From: Streptomyces sp. NRRL B-1140
GTDB lineage: Bacteria > Actinomycetota > Actinomycetes > Streptomycetales > Streptomycetaceae
Direction: 5' to 3'
Assembly (NCBI RefSeq): GCF_001280065.1
Contig: NZ_LGEA01000002.1
Location: 1 to 64,000 of the forward strand
Length of the DNA stretch: 64,000 nucleotides
The position numbers and the translations under genes were made by a program. Shown piece after piece: positions 15,728 to 24,252 of this stretch (its first letter is position 1; each line of letters begins with the position of its first letter). The notes under the pieces were generated by a model. The model made no database searches. It had not been told where the DNA came from and was given only the letters and a program-made list of their open reading frames with translations.

Positions 15728-16839
15728 GGGCGCTGCCGACGACGGTGGAGACAGCCCGGAGGAAGGTCACGGCGGCCGAGGCACCCGCCACCGCGCGGAC
15801 GGCGCGCCGGGGCGAGCCGCACGATCGCGCGGCCGGCGCCGGTGACGTCCCGGCGGTTCTGGGCCGCTGCCGCGCCCTGGTCCGGCCCGCTCTGGAGGAA
15901 GCCGTGGGGCGTCTGCACCCCTGGGTGGGCGAGATGGCCGGCTACTCCTTCGGCTGGTGCGAGGTCGGCGGGGCACCTGCCGTGGCCTCCGGCGGCAAAG
16001 GTGTGCGGCAGGCACTCGCGGTGCTCGGCGCGGAGGCGGCCGGTGCTCCGGGCCGGGCGGGGGTGGCCGCGGCGGTCGCGGTGGAACTGGTGCACGCCTT
16101 CTCCCTGCTGCACGACGACATCATGGACGGCGACGCGGACCGGCGACGCCGCCCGGCCGTGTGGAAGGCCTACGGCACGGGGCCCGCGGTGCTGGCGGGC
16201 GACGCGCTGTTCGCCCTGGCCGTCGAGACGCTGGCCGCGCAGCCCGGTGGAGCGGCGGGCGTGCGGACGCTGTCCGCGGCGCTGGGTGACCTGGTGCGCG
16301 GGCAGGCGGACGACCTGCTGTTCGCCGACCGCCCGTGGACCGGCCCGGAGCGGGTACGGCCCGAGGAGTACCGGGCGATGGCGGAGCACAAGACGGGCGC
16401 GCTGCTCGGCTGCGCGGCGGCGCTCGGCGCGGTGCTCGGCGGTGCCCGCCCCGAGACGGCCGCCGCGCTCGACCGGGCGGGCCGGCACCTGGGGGTCGCG
16501 TTCCAGATCGTCGACGACGTGCTGGGCATCTGGGGTGACCCCGGTGTCACCGGTAAGCCGGTCCACGGTGATCTGCGTGAGCGGAAGAAGACGTTCCCGG
16601 TGCTGGTGGCCCTCGGCACCCCGATGGGCGGCCGGATCGCCGCACTCCTGACGTCGGGTGCGGCGACGGGCACGGCGGCCGCGCTCATCGAGGAGGCCGG
16701 CGGCCGCGCGGCGGCCCTGACAGAGGCGCGCCGGCACCTCACCGCCGTCGAGACCTCACTCTCCGGAGTCCCCCTGGCAGCGGAGGCCGTCGGGGACCTG
16801 CGGTCGCTGCTGGGGTACCTGGTGCGCCGCGACGTCTGA
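15724..16839 (+). CDS. Polyprenyl (geranylgeranyl-type) diphosphate synthase
   Basis: A 371-residue trans-isoprenyl diphosphate synthase, which condenses isopentenyl diphosphate with allylic diphosphates. The first aspartate-rich motif is LLHDDIMDGD and the second FQIVDDVLGIWGD; between them lie GKGVRQALAVLGAE (substrate-binding lysine/arginine region) and KTGALLG. The two residues before the first DDxxD (LLH) are small or medium, compatible with C20 or longer products. About 45 N-terminal residues are poorly conserved-looking, so the true start may be internal. GTG at 15724 overlaps the TPR stop. No terpene cyclase or carotenoid gene is adjacent. Confidence 0.9.
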   Translation: MRALPTTVETARRKVTAAEAPATARTARRGEPHDRAAGAGDVPAVLGRCRALVRPALEEAVGRLHPWVGEMAGYSFGWCEVGGAPAVASGGKGVRQALAVLGAEAAGAPGRAGVAAAVAVELVHAFSLLHDDIMDGDADRRRRPAVWKAYGTGPAVLAGDALFALAVETLAAQPGGAAGVRTLSAALGDLVRGQADDLLFADRPWTGPERVRPEEYRAMAEHKTGALLGCAAALGAVLGGARPETAAALDRAGRHLGVAFQIVDDVLGIWGDPGVTGKPVHGDLRERKKTFPVLVALGTPMGGRIAALLTSGAATGTAAALIEEAGGRAAALTEARRHLTAVETSLSGVPLAAEAVGDLRSLLGYLVRRDV

Positions 16840-16965
16840 CCCGCCGGGCCGGAGTGCGCCGGTGACACAGGGCCGTGCCCGCGAACCGCTTTGACCTCGG
16901 CCCCCCGGGCGCGTCAGGGTTCGATACGGCGCGTTCCGCGACCCCGCGCCGGAAGGACACCTGCC

Positions 16966-17925
16966 ATGATCGGTATGCCGGAGATCGAAGCCGCGGCCGG
17001 GCGCATCGCCGGGCACGTCGTGCGCACCCCGACCGTGGACAGTCCCGGGCTGTCGGCGCTGCTCGGCGCACCGGTCACCGTGAAGCTCGAACTGCTGCAG
17101 CGCACCGGCTCGTTCAAGGCGCGCGGGGCGGCGGCGAAGCTGCTGTCGCTGGGCGAGGCCGAGCGGGCCGCCGGAGTCGTGGCGGTCAGCGGCGGCAACC
17201 ACGGGATCGCCGTCGCGGTCATGGCCGCGGCCCTCGATGTGAAGGCCACGGTGGTGATGCCCCGCTCGGCACCCGCCCGTGCCGTGGAGATCGCGGAGGA
17301 GGCCGGGGCGTCGGTGCGGCTGACCGACGACATGGACGGCGCGTTCGCGCTCATGACACGGCTTCAGCAGGACGGTCTGACCCTGGTCCATCCCTTCGAC
17401 GACCCCGCGGTGATCGCCGGACAGGGCACGGTCGGCCTGGAGTTCGCCGCCGACGCCGGTGAACTCACGGACGTGCTCGTGAGCATCGGGGGCGGCGGCC
17501 TGATCGCCGGTGTCGCCGCCGCGCTGCGGGCGTGCCGGCCCGGCGTGCGGGTGTGGGGCGTGGAGACCGAGGGCGCCCAGGCCATGTCCGAGGCGCTGAC
17601 GGCGGGCGGCCCGCAGCCGGTCGCCCTGTCGTCGATCGTCTCCACGCTGAGCGCCCCGTCCGCGTCGCAGCTGACGTACGACCACGTCCGCGCCCTGGTG
17701 ACCGAGGTCCTCGTCGTTCCGGACCGGGAGGCCGTGCGGGGCGTGCTGGACCTGGCCGAGCACGCCAAGCTGTGGGCCGAACCGGCGGCGGGCTGCCTGC
17801 TGCCCGCCGCCCGGCAGGTCCTGGAACGGGTCGGCGACGGGGCGCGGCTCGGCCTGGTGGTGTGCGGAGGCAACGTGACGACGGACGACGTGTTCGCCTG
17901 GTCGCGTCGCTTCGGGCTGCGCTGA
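16966..17925 (+). CDS. PLP-dependent threonine/serine dehydratase family enzyme
   Basis: A 319-residue fold-type II PLP enzyme. The cofactor lysine is in RTGSFKARGAA, the phosphate- and substrate-binding loop is SGGNHGIAVA, and the glycine-rich cofactor loop is SIGGGGLIAGVAAAL. There is no C-terminal regulatory ACT domain, which points to a catabolic type: threonine/serine dehydratase or the related hydroxyaspartate dehydratase. ATG at 16966 follows GGAAGGACAC. It stands alone between the prenyl-synthase operon and a 330-bp non-coding stretch. The precise substrate is not determined. Confidence 0.88.
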   Translation: MIGMPEIEAAAGRIAGHVVRTPTVDSPGLSALLGAPVTVKLELLQRTGSFKARGAAAKLLSLGEAERAAGVVAVSGGNHGIAVAVMAAALDVKATVVMPRSAPARAVEIAEEAGASVRLTDDMDGAFALMTRLQQDGLTLVHPFDDPAVIAGQGTVGLEFAADAGELTDVLVSIGGGGLIAGVAAALRACRPGVRVWGVETEGAQAMSEALTAGGPQPVALSSIVSTLSAPSASQLTYDHVRALVTEVLVVPDREAVRGVLDLAEHAKLWAEPAAGCLLPAARQVLERVGDGARLGLVVCGGNVTTDDVFAWSRRFGLR

Positions 17926-18255
17926 CGTTCCGGCCACCCCGGGAATCCGTCGCGAATTCATCGGAGGGCTCCGAGTTCAGACGTTGCACGCCTCCGCATT
18001 TACCGTCGGTTACCACCAGGCGGGGCCGGAATTCGCCAATCAACGGGAAGCGGCGGTCGAATTTTTCTCGTCCGTCTACCCCCGGCTGCCTAGGTGAACC
18101 GTGTCCGGGACACGAAAGGCGCTCTTTCCTCGCACACTTGCTCCCACCCTTTGAACGAAAGACAGGAATGGACACGGAGTTGCGATCCGTTTGAACGCGG
18201 GCCGCCCCACTCCCCGTACTTCTGGAAAAGGTGAGAGCCAGGTTTCCAGCGAGGG
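17926..18255. other. 330-bp intergenic region upstream of the pseudokinase gene
   Basis: No coding frame with convincing codon use was found. The region is less GC-rich than its neighbours. It holds a palindrome GTGTCC-G-GGACAC at 18101-18113. GGAAAAGGTGAGAGCC near 18223 lies too far upstream to be the ribosome binding site, and GCGAGGG just before the ATG is the only weak candidate. The dyad may be an operator. Confidence 0.4.
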
Positions 18256-19923
18256 ATGGCCATGGGCAGGGCGCACGTCTCCACACACCAGTTGGTCGCC
18301 GGCCGGTACCGGCTGCTCGAGATCATTCATCGCGAGACCAACCGCATCTGCTGGTACGCCGAGGACACCGGGGCCGGAGAGATCTCGCGCCCGTGTCTGG
18401 TGACCCAGATCGGGCTCCCGGAGGACCCGCACGGGGCCGAGCGCCGGGCCGCCGCCCGCCTGCTGCGCACGACGGAGAACATGGCGCTGCTGTGCCCCGG
18501 CCGGATCGCCGCGGTCGTCGACGCGGTCGAGGAGGCCGGCGCGCTGTGGACGGTCAACGAGTGGATCGACGGCACCGCCCTGGGTGAACTCCTCTCCGAG
18601 CAGGGCACGTTCAACTACGTGCGGGCGGCGAGGATCGGCCTGGAACTGCTCGACGTGCTGGACGCCGCGCATGCCGAAGGCATCACGCACGGCGAGCTCA
18701 GCCCCGGCCAGGTGTTCGTGCGCGAGGACCATTCGGTCGTCGTCACCGGTTTCGGCCTGGCCGGCGCGACCCTCGCGCCCCGGCTGACGGCCCCCGCGTT
18801 CGCCTCCCCGGAGCAGGCCCGCGACCAGCGCATCGGCCCCGCGGCCGACCTGTGGGCGCTGGGCGCGATCCTCTACACGACGGTCGAGGGGCGACCGCCC
18901 TTCCGGGACCGGGGGCGCCCGGAGAACACCCTGAAGGGCGTGGACCGGCTTCCGCTGCGCACGCCGGTGCGCGCTGGGCCGCTCACCCAGGTCGTGCAGG
19001 GGCTGCTCCGCAAGGACTCACGAGAGCGGCTGACCCGCCCGGTGGTACGTGAGGCGCTGACCCGCGCCCTCAGCGAGGACCCCGATGCCGCCCTGGCCGC
19101 GGCACCCGTCCCACGGCTGCGCGGCGCCTACGCCGCGGTGCGAACGGGCAACCCGGCGTGGAGCAGACGGACCGTGGTGGCGGGCACGGCCCTGGCCGTC
19201 GTCACGGTCGCGGTCGCCGTGCTCGCCGCGACCCAGGGGCTGCCGGGCACGGACGGCGGCAGCGACGCGGCCGAATCGCCGGCCCGTCCGCCGGCCTCCG
19301 CCGCCACTCCGGGCGAGGGCACCGGCGGCGGCAGCGCTGAACCGTCCGGGACGCCCAGCCGGCCCAGGTCCCCCTCCACCACACCCTCTCCGTCCTCCCC
19401 GCCCGCCGCGCCGCCCGAGCCCACCCCGACACGCGCCCCGTCCTCCCCGAGTACGGCCCTGCCGCCCGGGTTCCAGCGCTACCGGGCGGCGGAGGGCTTC
19501 TCCGTCGCGCTTCCCAAGGGTTTCGAGCGGCTGGACACCGACCGTGACGGCGAGGTGTACCGCGTCGTCTTCGGCGCCGAGGGCGACGACCGCACACTCG
19601 CCGTCACCTACAGCGACCGGGCGGGCCCGGACCCCGTGGCCGTGTGGCGGGACGACGTCGAGCCCAACCTCAAGCAGGCCGATGGCTACGACCGGGTCGG
19701 GTCGATCCGCGCGACGACGTACCAGGGCCGCAAGGCCGCCGACATGGAGTGGACGGCGTACGTCGGCGGCGACCGGGTGCACACCTACGGCCGGGGCTTC
19801 CTGCTCGGTGGGGGACGGAGCTTCTCGCTGCGCTGGACCACCCCGGACGCCGACTGGGACAAGGCCGCCAACCAGGAGGCGTTGCGGACCTTTTTCACGA
19901 CCTTCCGGCCGGACTCAGACTGA
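18256..19923 (+). CDS. Membrane-anchored protein-kinase-like protein lacking catalytic residues (pseudokinase)
   Basis: A 555-residue single-pass membrane protein. Residues about 15-280 have the fold signature of PknB-type kinases: GRYRLLEII start, LWTVNEWIDGTAL hinge, FASPEQARDQ and ADLWALGAILYTTVEGRPPF. The catalytic residues are lost: the HRD loop is H145-G-E-L-S-P-G-Q152, DFG is G165-F-G, and the beta-3 lysine region reads CLVTQIGL. One membrane helix follows at about 304-325, then an Ala/Pro/Ser/Thr-rich linker, then an extracellular domain of about 150 residues beginning GFQRYRAAEGFSVALPKGFERL. The layout resembles PASTA-less Streptomyces kinases. Phosphotransfer is unlikely; ligand sensing or scaffolding is inferred. 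Confidence 0.85.
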   Translation: MAMGRAHVSTHQLVAGRYRLLEIIHRETNRICWYAEDTGAGEISRPCLVTQIGLPEDPHGAERRAAARLLRTTENMALLCPGRIAAVVDAVEEAGALWTVNEWIDGTALGELLSEQGTFNYVRAARIGLELLDVLDAAHAEGITHGELSPGQVFVREDHSVVVTGFGLAGATLAPRLTAPAFASPEQARDQRIGPAADLWALGAILYTTVEGRPPFRDRGRPENTLKGVDRLPLRTPVRAGPLTQVVQGLLRKDSRERLTRPVVREALTRALSEDPDAALAAAPVPRLRGAYAAVRTGNPAWSRRTVVAGTALAVVTVAVAVLAATQGLPGTDGGSDAAESPARPPASAATPGEGTGGGSAEPSGTPSRPRSPSTTPSPSSPPAAPPEPTPTRAPSSPSTALPPGFQRYRAAEGFSVALPKGFERLDTDRDGEVYRVVFGAEGDDRTLAVTYSDRAGPDPVAVWRDDVEPNLKQADGYDRVGSIRATTYQGRKAADMEWTAYVGGDRVHTYGRGFLLGGGRSFSLRWTTPDADWDKAANQEALRTFFTTFRPDSD

Positions 19924-21366
19924 CCCGCGCGGGGCGCGCAGGGCGGTGAGAGGGCCGGGGTGCAGCGGCGAGGTGCGCCAGTGGGCGGTGAGCGTCCCCT
20001 TCGCGCGGGAGCAGGTCAGTGCCAGACGGTGCGGGGTCTCCAGGAACACCACGTCCCCGGCCAGCGTGCCGCCATCGGACCAGCCGCCGCTCACCGCGGC
20101 CGGGACGGGTTCCTCCGCGACCGTCCAGCCCTCCCCCGCGATCCGCAGGTCGAGCCGGTCCGGACGGTCCGGACGGTCCCGCTCTCCGGTGAGGGTGAGC
20201 GTCCAGCCGTCGGCGTCCCGGGTGAGCCCGGCCGAGCGGAGCGGTCCCGCCCCGTCGGAGGACGTGAACACGGCGCCTGCCCAGTCCCGCTCCCGGCCGA
20301 AGGGTTCCGGACGCCCCGGGGCGGGGGGCAGCGCGAGCCGGCCGAGGCGCTCCCGCAGCTCCGCGTCGGCGGCCTCGCGGCCGGTCAGCGGCTCGGGGCC
20401 GAAGGCGGGCAGCAGATGCTTCCAGGCCAGGTTCAGGTACTCCTGCATCCGCTCGGTCGCCGAGGTCGCCGCGATCACCACGTCGTGCTCCGGCAGCACC
20501 AGGCAGAACTGGCCGAATGCTCCGTCGCCCCGGTAGCCGTGCCGGGACGTCCAGAACTGATAGCCGTAGCCCCGGTCCCAGTCCTGCCGGTTTACGTCTC
20601 CCATCAGGCCGGCGGTGGGTGTGCGGGGGTGTGCGGCGCGGGCCGCCCACCCCTCGGGCAGCAGCCGCTCGCCTTCCCAGAGCCCGTCGCGCAGATACAG
20701 CTGTCCGAATCGGGCGATCGCGTCGGTGGTGGCGTGCAGGCCGCTGAAGCCGAGCTCGCGGCCGGTGCGGTCCGACAGCCAGGCCACCTCGCCGATGCCC
20801 AGCGGATCCAGCAGCCGCGGCCGCAGGTACGCGGTGAGCGGCTGCCCCGTCACCCGCTGGACGATCGCGGCCAGCGTGTAGGTGGCCGGCTGGTTGTAGG
20901 CGAAGACGGTGCCCGGGTCGGCGTCCGGGGGCAGCAGCAGGAACTGCCGGACGGGTTCGGAGACGTTCCGCCCGAAGGCCTCGTCGACGGTGTCCCTCCG
21001 GTGGCCGCTCGCCATGGATGCCACGTGCCGCACCAGCATGGCCCGGCTGCGCGGGTCGGTGATGTCGGCCTCGAACTCCGGGAAGTACGAGGCCACCTGC
21101 GCGTCGAAGTCGAGCAGCCCCTCCGCCTCGGCCAGGGCCGCGGCGGTCGCGGTGAAGCTCTTGCTGAGGGAGTACAGCAGGTGGCGGCGTCCGGCGGTGT
21201 ACGGCGCCCACCAGCCGGCGGCGACCAGCCGCCCGTGCCGCATGATCATCAGGCTGTGCGGCTCGATGTCGGGCGCCGCTTCGAGGGCATCGAGGAAGGC
21301 GTGCACCCCGAGGGCGTCGACGCCCTGGGCGGCGGGGGCGGAGTGCGGCAGGTCCGGGGCGCTCAT
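19915..21366 (-). CDS. Serine hydrolase of the beta-lactamase class C family
   Basis: A 483-residue protein of the beta-lactamase/transpeptidase-like family (esterases, D-aminopeptidases and penicillin-binding-related enzymes). The nucleophile motif SxxK is SLSKS in LLYSLSKSFTATA; the tyrosine motif is FAYNQPATYTL; the later RGYGYQFWTSRHG region precedes the beta-3 strand. A C-terminal beta domain of about 130 residues follows. There is no signal peptide, so it is probably cytoplasmic. I chose ATG at 21366 over ATG at 21381. The 3' end overlaps the convergent pseudokinase gene by 9 bp. True beta-lactamase activity is unlikely. Confidence 0.88.
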   Translation of the reverse strand: MSAPDLPHSAPAAQGVDALGVHAFLDALEAAPDIEPHSLMIMRHGRLVAAGWWAPYTAGRRHLLYSLSKSFTATAAALAEAEGLLDFDAQVASYFPEFEADITDPRSRAMLVRHVASMASGHRRDTVDEAFGRNVSEPVRQFLLLPPDADPGTVFAYNQPATYTLAAIVQRVTGQPLTAYLRPRLLDPLGIGEVAWLSDRTGRELGFSGLHATTDAIARFGQLYLRDGLWEGERLLPEGWAARAAHPRTPTAGLMGDVNRQDWDRGYGYQFWTSRHGYRGDGAFGQFCLVLPEHDVVIAATSATERMQEYLNLAWKHLLPAFGPEPLTGREAADAELRERLGRLALPPAPGRPEPFGRERDWAGAVFTSSDGAGPLRSAGLTRDADGWTLTLTGERDRPDRPDRLDLRIAGEGWTVAEEPVPAAVSGGWSDGGTLAGDVVFLETPHRLALTCSRAKGTLTAHWRTSPLHPGPLTALRAPRGSV

Positions 21367-21411
21367 GCAGGCATCCTGCATCCGTCGGCGACCTTGATCG
21401 AGCCGTTTTCA

Positions 21412-21430
21412 AGTCCCGTGTCAGGGGACT
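21412..21430 (+). promoter_or_regulatory. Hairpin enclosing the likely ribosome binding site of the LLM oxidoreductase
   Basis: AGTCCC (21412-21417), 7-base loop, GGGACT (21425-21430) is a perfect 6-bp inverted repeat. The only Shine-Dalgarno-like stretch, GGGGA, lies in its right arm and loop edge, 9-10 bases before ATG 21439. It could act as a DNA operator or as an mRNA stem that hides the binding site. Confidence 0.35.
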
Positions 21431-21438
21431 CGCCGGTT

Positions 21439-22410
21439 ATGGTGCAAATCGGATACACGATGATGACCGAGCAGGCCGGCCCCCGAGAGCTCGTCGACCA
21501 CGTGGTGCGGGCCGAGGAGGCGGGCTTCGACTTCTCGGTGACCTCCGACCACTACTTTCCGTGGCTGCGCTCGCAGGGCCATTCGCCCTACGCGTGGGCC
21601 GTGCTCGGTGCGGCGGCCCAGGCCACGTCACGTATCCCGCTGATGACGTACGTGACGTGCCCGACGTTCCGTTACCACCCGGCGGTGGTGGCGCAGAAGG
21701 CCGCGACGCTGCAGTTGCTGTCCGAGGGCCGGTTCCGGCTGGGACTGGGATCGGGCGAGAACCTCAACGAGCACGTGGTGGGCGGCGGCTGGCCGTCAGT
21801 CGACGTGCGGCACGAGATGTTCGAGGAGGCCGTGGAGATCATCCGCGCCCTGTTCGAGGGCAAACACGTCAACCATCACGGCGCACACTTCGACGTGGAG
21901 TCGGCCAAGTTGTGGGACCTGCCGGACGAGGCACCGCCCATCGGCATCGCCGTCTCCGGGGAGCGGTCCTGCGAACTCGCGGGCCGGCTCGGCGACCTGG
22001 TCATCGCCACCGAGCCCAAGGGCGGGCTGCTGGAGTCGTTCGACCGGCACGGCGGCCGGGGCAAGCCCCGCGTCGGCCAGCTGCCGGTCTGCTACGACCC
22101 CGACCGGGACGCGGCCGTCGAGCGGGCGCACTCCCAGTTCCGCTGGTTCGGCAGCGGATGGAAGGTCAACTCGGAGCTGCCGCATCCGGACTCCTTCGAG
22201 GCGGCGACCCAGTTCGTCACACAGGACGACGTCGCCGAGGCCATCCCGTGCGGTGACGACCCGGACGCGTTCGTCGAAGCCGTCCGCCCGTACGCCGAGG
22301 CCGGCTTCACCGAGGTCGCCCTGGTCCAGATCGGTGGTGAGTCGCAGCCGGCGTACCTGGACTGGTCGGAGAAGACCCTGCTGCCCGCGCTGCGCAACGC
22401 GTTCGGCTGA
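21439..22410 (+). CDS. LLM-class (F420- or flavin-dependent) oxidoreductase
   Basis: A 323-residue luciferase-like monooxygenase-fold enzyme. Typical stretches are MVQIGYTMMTEQAGP at the N-terminus, VTSDHYFPW, GRFRLGLGSGENLNEHV and the phosphate-binding IGIAVSGERSCELAGRLGD. Length and motifs match the F420-dependent glucose-6-phosphate dehydrogenase-like branch (TIGR03557 type) of actinobacteria, so coenzyme F420 is the likely cofactor. It is divergent from the serine hydrolase across 72 bp. Its last 104 bp overlap the convergent zinc-ribbon gene. The substrate is unknown. Confidence 0.9.
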   Translation: MVQIGYTMMTEQAGPRELVDHVVRAEEAGFDFSVTSDHYFPWLRSQGHSPYAWAVLGAAAQATSRIPLMTYVTCPTFRYHPAVVAQKAATLQLLSEGRFRLGLGSGENLNEHVVGGGWPSVDVRHEMFEEAVEIIRALFEGKHVNHHGAHFDVESAKLWDLPDEAPPIGIAVSGERSCELAGRLGDLVIATEPKGGLLESFDRHGGRGKPRVGQLPVCYDPDRDAAVERAHSQFRWFGSGWKVNSELPHPDSFEAATQFVTQDDVAEAIPCGDDPDAFVEAVRPYAEAGFTEVALVQIGGESQPAYLDWSEKTLLPALRNAFG

Positions 22411-23011
22411 AGCCCTCGGCCATCTCCTGCACGGCTTGTTCGACGAGTTGAGCCCTCCGCTCCGGGGGGCTCTTCTTCACGAGGGCGCTGATCCGCTGGG
22501 CCTCCTCGGTCGTGGGCAGGTACCCCGCCAGGAGCAGGGGCAGCACCAGGCGCCGGACGAGCACTTCGCCGGCCGAGCTGACCTGCGGCCTGCGCACCAC
22601 CGAGACGTTGACCCGGATCGCGTGCTCGTTGCCCGGCGGGACTCCCGGCCGGTCCGTCTCGATCGCGGCATAGCGGTAGCCGTGCGCCCGGTCGCAAGGA
22701 GCGCAGCCGGCCGGGCCGCGGGTGAGCCGGTCGCCGCAGTCGGGGCACCGGAGCCGGTCGAGAGCGGCGTCCACCAGCCGCCAGTCGTGCCGGTCGGGTT
22801 CGGCGACGACCATCTCGGCCAGAGTCCGCTCCTGCTCGCCGCCCGCCGTCGTGTCCCACCGCCGCAGGAAATCGGCCCACTCCCCCTCGACGATGCCGTC
22901 CACCAGGTCTCGGCAGACGGCGCAGCCGGGGGCACCGCCGTACGCGTACCCGCCGCACTCCGCACAGCGGAGCGGCACCTCGCCCTCTCCGGTTCGCCCC
23001 ATGCCCGGCAT
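22307..23011 (-). CDS. Hypothetical protein with two zinc-ribbon-like CxxC pairs
   Basis: A 234-residue protein of unknown function. Two similar zinc-ribbon modules are visible: CAEC...CAVC at residues 16-33 and a second CPDC...CAPC about 85 residues later. Next come a strand-rich region (RVNVSVVRRPQVSSAGEVLVRRLVLPLLL) and a helical segment. The final 35 residues are low-complexity and lie on the antisense strand of the LLM gene, so the native protein may have acquired this tail by loss of an earlier stop. ATG at 23011 or 23002 could be the start. A role in nucleic-acid or protein binding is only suggested. Confidence 0.75.
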   Translation of the reverse strand: MPGMGRTGEGEVPLRCAECGGYAYGGAPGCAVCRDLVDGIVEGEWADFLRRWDTTAGGEQERTLAEMVVAEPDRHDWRLVDAALDRLRCPDCGDRLTRGPAGCAPCDRAHGYRYAAIETDRPGVPPGNEHAIRVNVSVVRRPQVSSAGEVLVRRLVLPLLLAGYLPTTEEAQRISALVKKSPPERRAQLVEQAVQEMAEGFSRTRCAARAAGSSPTSPGTPAATHHRSGPGRPR

Positions 23012-23149
23012 TCTCACGCACCCGCGGCCGCGGACGATAACGGTTTTCGGTGGGCCGTGCGGGCGGTGAACGGCGAGGTCAGCGGGTGCCGCTAGGCTTC
23101 CGTCCGCATCTCGTGCCGTTCCGTCTGCCCCGCCCCTGGAGAGTCGTCC

Positions 23150-24190
23150 GTGACCGTAGCCATGACCCCGCCCGAGACGTCCCCCGCCTCCCCGGCGCCC
23201 GTGTCCGACCTGGTCGCGCGGGACGCGCGGGAGTTCGGGGCGTACGCCAGGACCGGAGGGTGGGCCTTCGGACTGAAGGTGGCGCGCAGTGTGCGGCCCG
23301 GCGGGCAGGGCGCGGGCGAGACGCCGAAGGTGTCCGCGAAGGAGTTCGCGGAACTCGCCGGCTGCTCCCCGGAGCGGGTCATGCGCTACTACAAGGCGTG
23401 GGACCGGGCGGCGGACGACGGGATGGTCCCGCAGTTCGAAGCGCTGACGCCGGGTCAGGAGGTGGACCTGCCGGACGCCGACGTGTGGCTGAGCTACTAC
23501 GTCTCCCGCAACAGCGCCACCTCCGAGCGCGGCACAGCCATCTCCGAGGCGGCCGAGGCGGAGGGCATCCGGCCCACGAAGGCGCTGGAGGTCGCGGAGA
23601 ACCCCACCGCCCTGCGGGCCGCGATCCTCGCCGACCCCTCCACCGCCCGCGCGGCCCGCCAGGCTCTGCTGGACCGCGTCCGTGAGGATCCGGACCTCCA
23701 GTCGGAGCTGGCTCGCGACGTCGTGCGCACCGACGAGCTGAAGAAGGCCGTCGCCGGTGAGAGCAGGGCGGCCGACCGGATCGGATACGTGCGCCAGATC
23801 GCCGAGTCGGGTCAGTTCAAGACGCCCGCCGGGCAGACCGTCGACGCGCCCTCTGAGCTCCGTCAGGAGGCCGAGCGCCATCTGTCGCTCATCGACGAGC
23901 TGGACGAGGGCGAGGATGCCGGCGAGTGGGCCGCCGAGGCGTACGACACGATGAAGTCCCTCGTGGTGGAGACCGTGGAAGCGGACCCGGGGCTGCGGGT
24001 GCAGGAGCGGCGCACGAAGTTCTACAGCAGCCTGCAGAAGGCGACGAAGGTGTTCGAGGAGCTGACCTTCGACGACGCCGGGGAGTTCTACGAGGACGAC
24101 ATGGTCCAGCGCCTGGAGGACCTGCAGAGGGCGGTCGCCGTCTGCATCGAGTCGCTGCGCGGTGCCCGTGGGAATCACCCGGCCGGCTGA
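23150..24190 (+). CDS. Conserved-looking hypothetical protein with N-terminal HTH-like segment
   Basis: A 346-residue acidic, mostly helical cytoplasmic protein that I do not recognise. Residues about 60-85 (KVSAKEFAELAGCSPERVMRYYKAW) look like a helix-turn-helix, followed by SYYVSRNSATSERGTAISEAAEAEG and an alanine-rich helical body. The C-terminal third contains possible coiled coil (QERRTKFYSSLQKATKVFEEL). TAGGCT at 23093-23098 may be its -10 box. The SsgA-like gene starts 62 bp downstream in the same direction, so a role in development is conceivable. Resemblance to ParB-like or phage regulator HTHs is weak. Confidence 0.8.
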   Translation: MTVAMTPPETSPASPAPVSDLVARDAREFGAYARTGGWAFGLKVARSVRPGGQGAGETPKVSAKEFAELAGCSPERVMRYYKAWDRAADDGMVPQFEALTPGQEVDLPDADVWLSYYVSRNSATSERGTAISEAAEAEGIRPTKALEVAENPTALRAAILADPSTARAARQALLDRVREDPDLQSELARDVVRTDELKKAVAGESRAADRIGYVRQIAESGQFKTPAGQTVDAPSELRQEAERHLSLIDELDEGEDAGEWAAEAYDTMKSLVVETVEADPGLRVQERRTKFYSSLQKATKVFEELTFDDAGEFYEDDMVQRLEDLQRAVAVCIESLRGARGNHPAG

Positions 24191-24252
24191 GCATTTCGGC
24201 GAAATCGGGGGTACTAGAGGGCTCTACGTCGGTTCTTCCCGGAGGCCCCCTC

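Noticed and set aside
22477..22965. Alternative minus-strand frame in the zinc-ribbon gene
   Set aside because: The neighbouring frame contains paired CxxC motifs and ordered secondary structure; this one is Ser/Arg/Thr-rich and structureless.
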